Source: Anaerolineae bacterium
GTDB taxonomy: Bacteria; Chloroflexota; Anaerolineae; Anaerolineales; E44-bin32
Direction of reading: 5' to 3'
Assembly (NCBI GenBank): GCA_011174825.1
Contig: DUEZ01000086.1
Coordinates: 7,598-57,541 of the forward strand
DNA: 49,944 bases
Of the stretch, positions 16,787 to 25,500 are shown piece by piece. The position numbers and the translations under genes are program-made. How positions within the stretch are numbered: position 1 is the first letter of the stretch; each line of letters starts with the position of its first letter. The notes beneath the pieces were generated by a model. It had not been told where the DNA came from. It did not search any database and was given only the letters and a program-made list of their open reading frames with translations.

Positions 16787-16827
16787 GTCATCCTCCGACA
16801 GTCACCCTGAGCCAGTCGAAGGATGAC
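16787..16827. repeat. GTCATCCT..AGGATGAC inverted repeat
   Basis: Arms GTCATCCTCCGAC and GTCGAAGGATGAC pair at 12 of 13 positions around a 15-nt loop. The word CCCTGAGCC..GTCGAAGGATGA is of a kind widely scattered in bacterial intergenic DNA. The remainder of the 700-bp gap 16680-17324 holds only the palindrome at 16875-16902, the terminator at 17122-17154 and no recognisable gene. Confidence 0.7.
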
Positions 16828-16874
16828 TGTTGATAGGTGACTGTCGAGCTGGCGGGAGCTTCAACAAGAACAGG

Positions 16875-16902
16875 GTAGGGGCGGTTCGCGAACCGCCCCT
16901 AT
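16875..16902. repeat. GTAGGGGC-family palindrome with CGGTTCGCGAACCG core
   Basis: A 28-bp near-perfect palindrome (last base T for C). Same core as 5414-5437 and 33728-33752. Confidence 0.8.
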
Positions 16903-17121
16903 AACATTGTAGGTTAATTGATCCGCTTCGGTAATTACGTAAGAAATCTCGTGGGGAGCTCCAAAAACACCTTAAAACATTGAAAAATACCGCTTTTTAG
17001 TACCTAGGAGTCAACCAGCGTAGGGATTCCGTCGGTGAGTCGTCAGATTGTTGACAAGCTTAACTATACGAAATTCTTATATAGTATTGGTGGAAGGGCG
17101 GAATCTCTTCTTCTCCTCCTT

Positions 17122-17154
17122 AAAAGAGAGTCGGGGTCGGCGTCCCCGGCTCTC
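17122..17154 (-). terminator. Probable terminator of the sigma/anti-sigma/MscS-like operon
   Basis: An 11-bp stem (GAGAGCCGGGG with CCCCGACTCTC, one mismatch on the minus strand) with a 7-nt loop is followed by TTTT on the minus strand. It lies about 170 bp after the last gene of the operon. Confidence 0.6.
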
Positions 17155-17324
17155 CTGATTCTGACATCAATCTGTGCTATTCCCCCCGCGTTGATGCATA
17201 CGTAACCCACTTGACTCAGATGAATATCCTGAGCGCACCCTCGTCACACGAACTGGCATCGTTTAACCAACACATTCCCCTAAACCAAATCATACATTAC
17301 TCGTAGTAGATCGTTGGGCGCGCT

Positions 17325-18173
17325 TTACGATCCTTCGGAAGAACCCACGCTTTTTGATTTGCTCCGTACCCATACTTGGCTTTCGATCATTCGAGCGTTG
17401 GGGATGAAAATACGATCCTCCCCCAAAGCAATCTCCGCGCTCAGTGTACCAATAGCCTCCAGGGTGCCCTCTTGGTTGTCTATCACAATAAGCTCACCCA
17501 GAGGAAATTGTTCGCGGGCATAATAACCCGCCAATATGTTACCCGCGACACCTCGAGCCCCAAGCGCAAAAGACAGAACCAATCCCGCCACAAATACAGT
17601 TACGAGGTTCGTGAAAGTTTCTGTCAGCAGTGTAAGGTTGAGACCTAGCTGATCAACAGCCAGGATTACGCTAACCACAAGCAAAAGAACCTGCACAAAT
17701 TGGCCAAGCGGCTGGTGGAATTCAATCCCCATACCCGCCGCTGTTGCTTGTGACACTCGACCAAGAAATTGAGCCAAGAACGCACCAACGATGAGTACAA
17801 GGGCAGCGGCCAGCAGGCGAGGCAAATAGCCGATAAGTCCTTGCAATGGCAGCACAACCGCCATGAGACCAAACTGCTCGAGCGCCAACAAGATGAAGCC
17901 GAGAAACACAAGCCAAAAAATCACCAGTCCAATCAGCTCGCTTGCTGAACGAGTGATCCCAGCCTGGGTGAAGCCCTCTGCTAAACCAACACGTTCAAAG
18001 ATCCCGTCAACCCTCAGGCGTCTTAAAAGCCTTTGTGTCAATGCTGAAATTAGACGCGCAAACAACCAACCCAAGATTAACAAGATGATCACGACCAAAA
18101 TGGTCGGCAGCCAGGCGATCACCTGATCCCATAAATCGGAAATTGAATCCTGTAAGTACACGGTGTCAATCAT
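17325..18173 (-). CDS. Small MscS-like mechanosensitive channel family protein
   Basis: The 282-residue membrane protein has an N-terminal helix and conserved-TM-helix repeats: WLPTILVVIILLILGWLFARLIS at about 19-41 and YLPRLLAAALVLIVGAFLAQFLG at about 116-138, both of the type (LP..L.A...L..GW..A). The end resembles the MscS pore and beta domain: SFALGARGVAGNILAGYYAREQFPLGELIVIDNQEGTLEAIGTLSAEI, followed by IPNARMIES where MscS has IPN. The large cytoplasmic cage of MscS is missing. The start overlaps the anti-sigma gene by 8 nt and has AGGAGG. It is therefore co-translated with a sigma and anti-sigma pair, suggesting that membrane tension and sigma activity are linked (inference). Confidence 0.82.
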   Translation of the reverse strand: MIDTVYLQDSISDLWDQVIAWLPTILVVIILLILGWLFARLISALTQRLLRRLRVDGIFERVGLAEGFTQAGITRSASELIGLVIFWLVFLGFILLALEQFGLMAVVLPLQGLIGYLPRLLAAALVLIVGAFLAQFLGRVSQATAAGMGIEFHQPLGQFVQVLLLVVSVILAVDQLGLNLTLLTETFTNLVTVFVAGLVLSFALGARGVAGNILAGYYAREQFPLGELIVIDNQEGTLEAIGTLSAEIALGEDRIFIPNARMIESQVWVRSKSKSVGSSEGS

Positions 18174-18522
18174 CGTGATCCTCCTTCAACCCAGGTCTAT
18201 TGTGCGAACCGAAAATCGGTTCTAGGAGAACTCTCATCATACTAAGCACCCCCACGCCAGCAAATCGCATCATCTGCCTCCCAAGTTCGGCGAGATGAAT
18301 GCGATGAACGAGGTTGCGTCTCATCCGAAGGGTGGCAGTCTCCTTCAAATCCGGCACGTTCAGTAGCGATTGATTGAGATCGGTCGCCACCCATAATTGG
18401 TCGACGACCTCGAGACAGGAATCGCAAATAGACAGATGCTCGATTATAGCGACGTTTCCGCTCTCATCGAGACGGTCTGCGATGAAGTCCTCCAAGTGAT
18501 CTTTTGTCGGGTGGGAAGTCAT
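18166..18522 (-). CDS. Putative zinc-finger anti-sigma factor
   Basis: The 118-residue protein opens with the anti-sigma zinc finger pattern: HLEDFIADRLD then IEHLSICDSCLEVVDQL, giving the HxxxCxxC site at about 29-36. A hydrophobic stretch at about 83-103 (MMRFAGVGVLSMMRVLLEPIFG) might touch the membrane. Such proteins hold an ECF sigma factor inactive until a signal, often redox or envelope stress, releases it. Its ATG overlaps the sigma gene stop in an ATGA junction, and its own end overlaps the MscS-like gene, so all three are coupled. The family assignment rests on the motif and context. Confidence 0.8.
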   Translation of the reverse strand: MTSHPTKDHLEDFIADRLDESGNVAIIEHLSICDSCLEVVDQLWVATDLNQSLLNVPDLKETATLRMRRNLVHRIHLAELGRQMMRFAGVGVLSMMRVLLEPIFGSHNRPGLKEDHDD

Positions 18523-19115
18523 GGCATTCCACCTCCATCGCGTAATCGCTGGAGAGCGCCCCTCAAGGCTAAGCGTGCACGCTGGACACGCATCTTGGCT
18601 GCACTTTGACTTATCCCTAGCATCTGTGCTACCTCGGCATACGATCGACTTTCCACATCGCGCAACTGTAAGGCTGTGAACTGATCAGGTTGAAGCATCT
18701 CCAACGCTAGAGCTAATTCTTCTCTCCCCGTCATACCTTGCCAACGCTGGTCCAACCCTTCCGCCATCTCGATCGGTTCTCTCACGTCACCCAACTCTTC
18801 CTCCACCACCGCTGGTCGGCGAGACCTCATCCGCAATTCATTCTTACATGTGTTGATGGTAATTTGGTTGAGCCACGTTCTAAATGATGCTCGACCCTCA
18901 AATTCTGGAAGGCCTCGGTGGGCTTTGAAAAATACATCTTGTACGATATCCTCAGCATCCAGAGCATCGCCCATGAAGTAATAGCAGACGCGCCAGACAG
19001 CAGCCTGATGTCTTTTGACTAGTTCTTCAAACGGTCGATCGTCTTTGGCGCCTCGCTTTTTGCACAGATCCACTAAAGCTTGATCTGTAAGTTCAGTGAG
19101 ATCTGCTTCCGCCAT
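18519..19115 (-). CDS. ECF-type RNA polymerase sigma factor
   Basis: The 198-residue protein has sigma region 2 (PFEELVKRHQAAVWRVCYYFMGDALDAEDIVQDVFFKAHRGLPEFEGRASFRTWLNQI, about 29-85) and region 4 (LQLRDVESRSYAEVAQMLGISQSAAKMRVQRARLALR, about 148-184), with no region 3. It would direct RNA polymerase to a small stress regulon, probably including its own operon. I start at the ATG at 19115, preceded by GGAAAG; the GTG at 19205 lacks a ribosome site. It overlaps the anti-sigma gene by 4 nt. Confidence 0.9.
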   Translation of the reverse strand: MAEADLTELTDQALVDLCKKRGAKDDRPFEELVKRHQAAVWRVCYYFMGDALDAEDIVQDVFFKAHRGLPEFEGRASFRTWLNQITINTCKNELRMRSRRPAVVEEELGDVREPIEMAEGLDQRWQGMTGREELALALEMLQPDQFTALQLRDVESRSYAEVAQMLGISQSAAKMRVQRARLALRGALQRLRDGGGMP

Positions 19116-19423
19116 GTCCTGTCTTTCCAACTCGGTGGGCAAGCGATACGAATTTTTGCTGACCCAAATACGTGAACCGTACCTGAAAAGCCTCTTTCCA
19201 ATCACGGATAAACGATTTTTTTATACCAGCTTTTCACAACCATCGACGCGCGGATGATCTGTTTATCGCACATACTATAGTACAATCCGTCGCTAACATA
19301 AAAAACTAACGTACACCTGGTGGGTAAGGTAGACCTTACGGGAGCCAAAACCCAATCATCACAGATTGAAGCGAGACCGAGCTTATCCTCCTCGACACAT
19401 CATATCAGACCAGATTCACACCA

Positions 19424-19457
19424 GCGGGGCCTGTCAATCCTGTGAGACAGGCCCCGC
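19424..19457 (-). terminator. Hairpin downstream of the TM-helix-repeat channel gene
   Basis: A perfect 12-bp stem (GCGGGGCCTGTC and complement) with a 10-nt loop lies 57 bp after the stop of the minus-strand gene at 19514. No T-tract is present on the minus strand, so termination is plausible but not certain. A second small palindrome, GTAAGGT-AG-ACCTTAC, lies at 19324-19339. Confidence 0.55.
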
Positions 19458-19513
19458 ATGTAGGATCAATTAGGTCGACGATAGAACCAAAAAGCCCGCT
19501 AAAGCTCTGCCGT

Positions 19514-21022
19514 TTAGTCCTTGGAGGAACGGATCCTCTTCAACCAGCCTTCAAGTTCGCGAGCGGCGATATCCCGACTCCCGAGTCCGAACGCAAGAGC
19601 GGCCGCTATCGCGATCGTTCCCAGCACGATCCCAAAGGCCATGTTCACGATATCCTGGGCGATTCCTGTTTGACGCAGCGCCAAGGCTCCCGCGAAAACA
19701 ATGATCGCCACGCGGGATATCGGGGCCAAAAGATTCGCCTGCGGTCCTGCGGTATCACGGACCACACGGTCCGCGAGCCCAGCTAAATACAAACCCAAGC
19801 CAAAGATGAACAAGCCCAGTAACACACCGCCGGCTGCCACCAGAAAGTCGGAAACCAGCTGAGCGAAAATCGTGAAACCAAGCAGGTTGGCCGATTCGAT
19901 GACGGCAAAAAGCATAATCGCCACCGTTGTAAGGTAACCAACGATCTGAGAGGGCGTCCGTTGACCCTCATTAACCACGCCGCCGAGACCAATCCAGCTT
20001 AGCACTTTGTCGAAGCCAATTCCTGTCAGGAAATTGGTGATGAAACTTCCCACGAGGCGGGCGACAAAGTAAGCAACACCGATCAGCAAGAGGGCGCCGA
20101 AGATCGCCGGTAAGGCATTGAGCAGCGTGGTTAGCATTTCAGAAGCCGGACGAGAGACGGCATCGATTTGCAATGTGTTCAAGGCCGAGATCAAGATCGG
20201 GATCAGGATCAATACGTATACGATTGTCCCAATCACATCAGAGATCTTCCGACCACCAAGTGCAACTTCCAGCCCAGATTGCTCTCCAAGACGGTCAACC
20301 CCGAAACCCACCAAGAGATTGGCCACGATCTGACGCACAATCCGGGCACCCAACCACCCAACCAACAGGATCAAGGACGCACCTAGAATGTTGGGCAGCA
20401 CACCGAGGATCTCGTTGACCATCCCCTGGACTGGTACAAGCAGCCCTTGTAAGCCCAGCGCGTCAAGAACTGCAGGCAGAAAGAGCAGAAAAACCAGCCA
20501 ATACACAACGTTGCCAAGCGTGTCGCTAATCGCAACCCGCTCGGGGGTCTCGATATCTGCGTGGGTGGATATCCGCTCATCAAGCTTTGCCGTTTTTAGC
20601 ACGCGAATCACAACATATTTAAGGGCGCTTGCGACGATCCAGGCCACAAGCAAGAGAGCGCCTGCCCCCAAGAGCATGGGGAGATAGGAGAGTACCGTGT
20701 TGAGCAACTCGTTGATCGGTTCGGCTACAATCGTTAGATTGAGGGCTTGAAGGAAGGCGACGATCACAAAAAGCATGATCAAATAGTAGATCACCCTCGA
20801 GATCCAACGTGTGATATCGATACGCTCAGCTGCGATCTCATCTGGCCCGGCAATCATGTTGGCAATCCTCATGTCGAGCTTGGTGCGCCTGAGTGCACCC
20901 CGTACGATAGCTGCCACGATCAGTGCAACCAGCCAACCACCAATGAGAATGCCTACCGCCGCCAACGCAGTCGGTAGATAGTCCCCGAGGGTCTGTATAA
21001 ATTCTTGGATAAACTCGGTCAT
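19514..21022 (-). CDS. Mechanosensitive-channel-like protein with repeated conserved TM helices
   Basis: The 502-residue membrane protein carries four copies of one helix motif: YLPTALAAVGILIGGWLVALIVA (about 14-36), YLPMLLGAGALLLVAWIVASALK (113-135), VLPNILGASLILLVGWLGARIVR (208-230) and ALPAIFGALLLIGVAYFVARLVG (309-331). This is the conserved TM helix repeat found in CmpX-like and other small-conductance channel proteins. Each is followed by a polar loop such as RRTKLDMRI or KTAKLDERI. There is no MscS beta domain or cage. A role in solute or ion efflux under osmotic stress is likely from the family; gating is unknown. Start ATG has GGAGG. Together with the MscS-like genes at 17325 and 30738 it makes three channel genes within 15 kb. 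Confidence 0.85.
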   Translation of the reverse strand: MTEFIQEFIQTLGDYLPTALAAVGILIGGWLVALIVAAIVRGALRRTKLDMRIANMIAGPDEIAAERIDITRWISRVIYYLIMLFVIVAFLQALNLTIVAEPINELLNTVLSYLPMLLGAGALLLVAWIVASALKYVVIRVLKTAKLDERISTHADIETPERVAISDTLGNVVYWLVFLLFLPAVLDALGLQGLLVPVQGMVNEILGVLPNILGASLILLVGWLGARIVRQIVANLLVGFGVDRLGEQSGLEVALGGRKISDVIGTIVYVLILIPILISALNTLQIDAVSRPASEMLTTLLNALPAIFGALLLIGVAYFVARLVGSFITNFLTGIGFDKVLSWIGLGGVVNEGQRTPSQIVGYLTTVAIMLFAVIESANLLGFTIFAQLVSDFLVAAGGVLLGLFIFGLGLYLAGLADRVVRDTAGPQANLLAPISRVAIIVFAGALALRQTGIAQDIVNMAFGIVLGTIAIAAALAFGLGSRDIAARELEGWLKRIRSSKD

Positions 21023-21514
21023 GATAATTTCCTCCGTTTTATAGGTTGTGCTTCAAATCCATTATCCAGATTTCGTCTCTTCAGTTCCCCAGCAATAGCA
21101 GCTCCTTTCATCTCTTTGACTCGCTTTAATAGACACCAAAAACGGACACAAAGTCACAACCAATCTGTGGAGGAACAGGATCGAGCTTTTAATCAGCTGA
21201 GTTCAACCCGACGAGAAGGCGTTCAACCGAGATTGCCAAGGCTTTTTTCGTCCCCCTTCTTGAAGCTTGAGAATAATCTTTTACGCCACTGAAACGTGGC
21301 CAACCGCGAGAAGAGGATCGGTTAGCCGTGTTCTACTTGCTGAAAGCCTCGATCCCATGAGATGCTGGAACCCGCCATTTTGGTAAAGTGGAGCGACCTT
21401 CGTACTGGCGCCATATCTCAATAACCCTTATTGCCCCCTCAAACCACTAAGGTTCCGAAGCTTCCAAATGTACATCCGATCTGCACATCCAACAAGAATA
21501 TTCACACTTGACAC
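21023..21514. other. Intergenic region without a recognisable gene
   Basis: About 490 bp between divergent genes. I see only an imperfect hairpin near 21298-21327 (GGCCAACCG / CGGTTAGCC) and a TTGACA at 21508-21513 that may be a -35 for the plus-strand gene. Base composition shifts to AT-rich toward the right. Confidence 0.5.
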
Positions 21515-21556
21515 TGATCACTAAAAGTGATGATCTGATCACCGCAGGTGATCATC
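21515..21556 (+). promoter_or_regulatory. Two tandem 21-bp palindromes, probable operator
   Basis: Two adjacent 21-bp units read TGATCAC-TAAAA-GTGATGA-TC (21515-21535) and TGATCAC-CGCAG-GTGATCA-TC (21536-21556). Each is an inverted repeat, the second perfect, and they are spaced by exactly two helical turns. They end at the TTG start codon of the downstream wHTH protein, so autoregulation by that protein is the natural hypothesis. The AGGTG within the second unit would also serve as the ribosome site. Confidence 0.75.
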
Positions 21557-22156
21557 TTGAAGAAGAATAAGAACTCTCAAGAATTATTGTTGGAAAAGTT
21601 GTTTTCATCGCGTGTGCGCATTCGATTGCTCACCATATTTATCCTTCACCCAGATGAGCAATACCACATACGTACGCTCGAGACTGAAGTCGATGCCCAA
21701 TACAGTGCTGTTTGGAAGGAACTTAAAAACCTTGAGCAGATTGGTCTTTTAGAGAGTGAATTCTCGGCGGGACGGAAGTTGTACCGACTAAATACCGAAT
21801 TCCCGTTAATAGAGGAATTTAGAGGCATTCTGTTAAAGACTGTGGGAGTGGGGGATCTTATCCGACAAATTCTCAATCAAATTGGTGGGATAGAAGAGTC
21901 TTTTATCTTCGGGTCTTTTGCCGAAGGAGAACCCAATGCAGAATCTGACCTGGATTTAATGCTCATTGGGCAGGTAGATCTATCTGAACTATCGCCAATG
22001 ATTCTTCAGATGGAGGAGAGGTTGGGCAGAGAAGTCAATTACATTATCTATACTTCGAATGAATGGCAATCTCGCCTCGAAAGTAAAGATCCCTTTGCAA
22101 CGAATGTCTACAATAGCCCGAAGATCGTTCTAATCGAGAGCAATGATGCCATATGA
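21557..22156 (+). CDS. wHTH DNA-binding domain fused to a minimal nucleotidyltransferase (MNT antitoxin-like)
   Basis: The 199-residue protein has a winged helix at about 12-75 (SSRVRIRLLTIFILHPDEQYHIRTL..AVWKELKNLEQIGLLESE) and a nucleotidyltransferase domain at about 110-190 with FGSFAEGEPNAESDLDLMLIG, giving the GS and DxD catalytic residues. Minimal nucleotidyltransferases are usually antitoxins that AMPylate and silence a HEPN RNase; the adjacent gene is such a HEPN, but broken. I use the TTG at 21557, which has AGGTG at six bases; a GTG at 21548 is possible but lacks a ribosome site. Two palindromes abut the start. The gene is AT-richer than its surroundings, consistent with horizontal acquisition. 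Confidence 0.82.
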   Translation: MKKNKNSQELLLEKLFSSRVRIRLLTIFILHPDEQYHIRTLETEVDAQYSAVWKELKNLEQIGLLESEFSAGRKLYRLNTEFPLIEEFRGILLKTVGVGDLIRQILNQIGGIEESFIFGSFAEGEPNAESDLDLMLIGQVDLSELSPMILQMEERLGREVNYIIYTSNEWQSRLESKDPFATNVYNSPKIVLIESNDAI

Positions 22157-22415
22157 AGAGCTTCTTAATCGAGGTCGCATAAGACCTTATGCTGCAAGCG
22201 GTAAAGAAATCGAGAGCCTTCTAAGTATAGCTAAGAGGGATCTTTCAACCTCTGAGGCAATCCTCTCCGAAGACCCGGATTGGAGTTACAACATCGCTTA
22301 CAATGCTATTCTTCAATCCTCTCGTGCGTTGATGCTCTCCAAGGGGTTTCGTCCAAGAGGTGAAGGGCAACACGTGACAGTGGTCTGATTCATTCGGGAA
22401 ACACTGGGACAGGAA
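22143..22415 (+). pseudogene. Truncated HEPN-domain protein (toxin-like partner of the nucleotidyltransferase)
   Basis: The open frame encodes 81 residues to a TGA at 22386-22388: YEELLNRGRI, then IESLLSIAKRDLSTSEAILSEDPDWSYNIAYNAILQSSRALMLSKGFRPRGEGQHVTVV. This is the first two thirds of a HEPN domain. Translation past the TGA gives FIRETLGQE, which continues the domain, and then homology is lost. Full-length members are about 120-140 residues. So a nonsense mutation and loss of the tail have probably inactivated it. The start overlaps the nucleotidyltransferase gene by 14 nt, the standard order for the pair. An R-x4-H spacing (RGEGQH) is present, but whether it is the catalytic motif is uncertain. 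Confidence 0.7.
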
Positions 22416-22509
22416 AGAACCTCACGACCCTGCCCCTTCCATCCGCCGGACCTACGAGCCCTTATCCAGGAACATTTTTACACTCCATCAAAACGCCCCT
22501 CTCAAACAT

Positions 22510-25500
22510 CTACGGTTCAGAAGCCTCCGTGTCCTCAACCGGAATGCTCATTAAGTGCAGAGACACGGGTCGGTTCAGGGCTTGGGACAGTTGATCCCTC
22601 GCTACCTCGACAAATCTCTCGGTGACCGGTCCTCTGGCATAGACCGTAGCCGACACCTGAAGCTGGTCTCCTCGATCATCGAAGGTAAAGTCGACAATTT
22701 CGAGGTCCGTGACCTCCTCCAACTGCAGATGCAGGACATGATCAATCGTTCGGCGGAGACGCGACTCCTGTACCGAATCCACAAACACCACCCCCAGAGG
22801 GACGGCAATCACCACCAGTAATGCAAGCGAGACCACCAATCCGTAGCGCAGGTGCACTTCTCGCTCGGCCCGAGCAGTCGGTCGGAATCCAAGCAGAAGC
22901 AACGTCACTGAACCCGCGAGCGTGATCGCGATCAGGTTGGTGATGAAGAGTAAACCGCCTCCCCCAGCAATTCCCGGATCACCCATCGCCAAGCCCACAC
23001 CGACTACGCCCAATGGTGGGACAAGCGCCGCGGCGATGGCAACACCAGGTAACGAGGCAGCGACGTCCTTCCGGGCCACAGCGTAGGCGCCAGCGGCACC
23101 TGAGGCGAGAGCAACGGCGAGGTCAAACAGGTTGGGATGCGTGCGGGATGCGATTTCGTGCGTTACCACGCGCAGTGGGGAGAGAGCAGTCAGAAAGACG
23201 GAAAGGCCTATGGCCAGAGCGACACCCTTAAGCGCCGATTCAAAAGCCAATCTCAGAAGCCGGATGTCGCCCTGCACGATGGCGAGGCTGAAAGCCAAAA
23301 TGGGGGTGAAAAGTGGCGCCACCAACATGGCCCCAATGATCACCGCAGTGCTATCCTGTAAGAGCCCATAGGTGGCGATGATCGCTGATAAACCCATCAT
23401 GATGAAGAAATCCACGTCGGGTCTGGCATCACGACGGACTTGACGATAAACCGTCATCTGTTCTTGGCGTGAAAGCGTCGGCAGTGCTCCAAACAACGCA
23501 TTCCAAGCCCGCTGCAGCCAGAACCGCCGCAAGCCGCGGAAGCGTTTCACCATCACCACCGGCGATGGGCAGGCCCAAGCCACCTGCTCGGGCAAGGTCC
23601 CAAAGAGCACCTGATCGATCAGGCTCTCATCGGATGCGCCGACAAACACCAAGTCGCTCTCGGCTCCCGCCTGGGCGATCCCCTCCACAACACTATCGGC
23701 GGTCACCACCCTGCTCTCAATGGGAATGTCCTCCGCCTCATCAAACCCTTCTAGCACTTCCGCCATGTCCTTCATCTGTTCGCGCATCGCGGCGAGGGTT
23801 TGCTCAATATAAACCTGACCTGTAGCCAATTCCTCCTGAGAGGCCTCAGGGCTAGCGACATAGACCGTTTCGGTTGTCGCTCCATATTGCCGCGCCAAAA
23901 GCAGGGCCAACCGGGTGGCAAGCGGTGCGTGGGGACCACCCGCCGTGGGGACCAGAATACGGCTCATTTGAAGCAACGGCTTGCCTTCCACCACCCCTTC
24001 ACCCTCGCTACCTTCTTCCTGGGGTGGCATGAGAGGACCTTCGGCTTCCGTTAAACGGTCTGGATGAATTGCCACAACGGCAACATCACACGGCGCCTGG
24101 CGTACGACAGGATCGAGCACCCTCCCCATACGAACATCCTGTCGTGCCGAACGAATCGGCCAAGACATGAGGATCAAATCGCACCGCTCCTCATCCGCCG
24201 TATCAAGGATCCCTTCAGGAACGCTGCGTGCTAGTCTGGTTATGGGGAAGGTCGGCACGCCGCTCCTCGAAGCCATACGGGTTGACCATTGGAATAATGT
24301 ATTTCGCTCATGAGCAATGCGGCGACCCTCGGCGATGGCCAAGGGGTCAGCGATCGGGATGACCTGCAGGGGGATCACTTCACCATCCGTCTGGCAGGCG
24401 AGCGCGGTTGCAAGACCTAGGAGGATGTTCCTCTCGACCCCTCTGCTGAGGGGGACCAGAATTCGATAGGCACCTTCCTTCTTCTCGCGATCCGGTTCCA
24501 GTCCAAAGATCAATACGCCCTCCTGAGCTTCCATCAGATGTGTCCGCCCATAGGTCAGATAGACGACCAACCCCAGCACGAGCCACAATCCCCCACCGAT
24601 CATCCCATGGGCAGGCAACGCGAAAAGGAGCGCCACGCCGACAGCCAACGCCGCTGCGGGTACCAGGGGGAAGAATGGCACAATGACCAATCGCCGCCGT
24701 TCAGGTTCAATCACCCGACTCCGAATGGCCGCCAGATTAAGGAGAAGCACAGGGAGCAGGAACATGCCCGCAGCAACGTCCATCAACCAATCCGCAGGAA
24801 CCCAAAGGATCAGAGGCGTTGCAACTAGAAAAATCAAGCCAAAGAGGAAAGGCTGCACTCGGAATGGGCGCCGCATGCTACGCAGGATCGCAGGTAGGGC
24901 GCCCTCCCGACTGAGAGCATGCAATTCACGGGCGGCCGTCATCAAGCAGGCATTCGCTGCGATAAGTAACGAGGCCGCCGCTACAACGTGGATCACCCAC
25001 TCCGCGAAGGAACCAACCGCCCCGATTGCGCTCGCCAGAACCGTACTTCCCGGAAGTGTACCTGGTGGGAGGATGACCGCAGCCATCAATTGGGTCACCA
25101 CCAGAATCAACCCGCCGACAACAAGGGTCGCCATCAACCCGCGTGGTAAGGAACGCCCCGGATCTCTGATTTGGCGACGGGAGGACAAGACGGCCTCAAT
25201 AACGACGTAACTTATGGCCATCAGGCTTGCCGCGCGCATAAAGTCACTGGTGGTAGTCGTTGAGGGTGCAGCCCTGAACTGCAAATCGACGAACCGCAAG
25301 TTGTCAAGAACCAGAACCACTAGAGTTATGATCAAAATCAAGAACACAGGCCAGAGCAACTCGCGGCGAGGGAGCAGGCGAAAGAGTTGGACGATGACGA
25401 GAGCAGTGAAAAGACCCAGCGATAGGTAAGGGGTAATCTGGGCCAACCCCGGGAAGAGCAAAACGAGATGATCTCCCGCTGATCGCATGAGTGCCGCCGC

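Noticed and set aside
17050..17095. TTGACA followed by TATAGT-like sequence as a promoter
   Set aside because: The spacing (23 bp) is too long and no plus-strand gene follows.
19116..19205. Longer start for the ECF sigma factor
   Set aside because: GTG at 19205 has no ribosome site and the extra 30 residues do not resemble sigma region 2.
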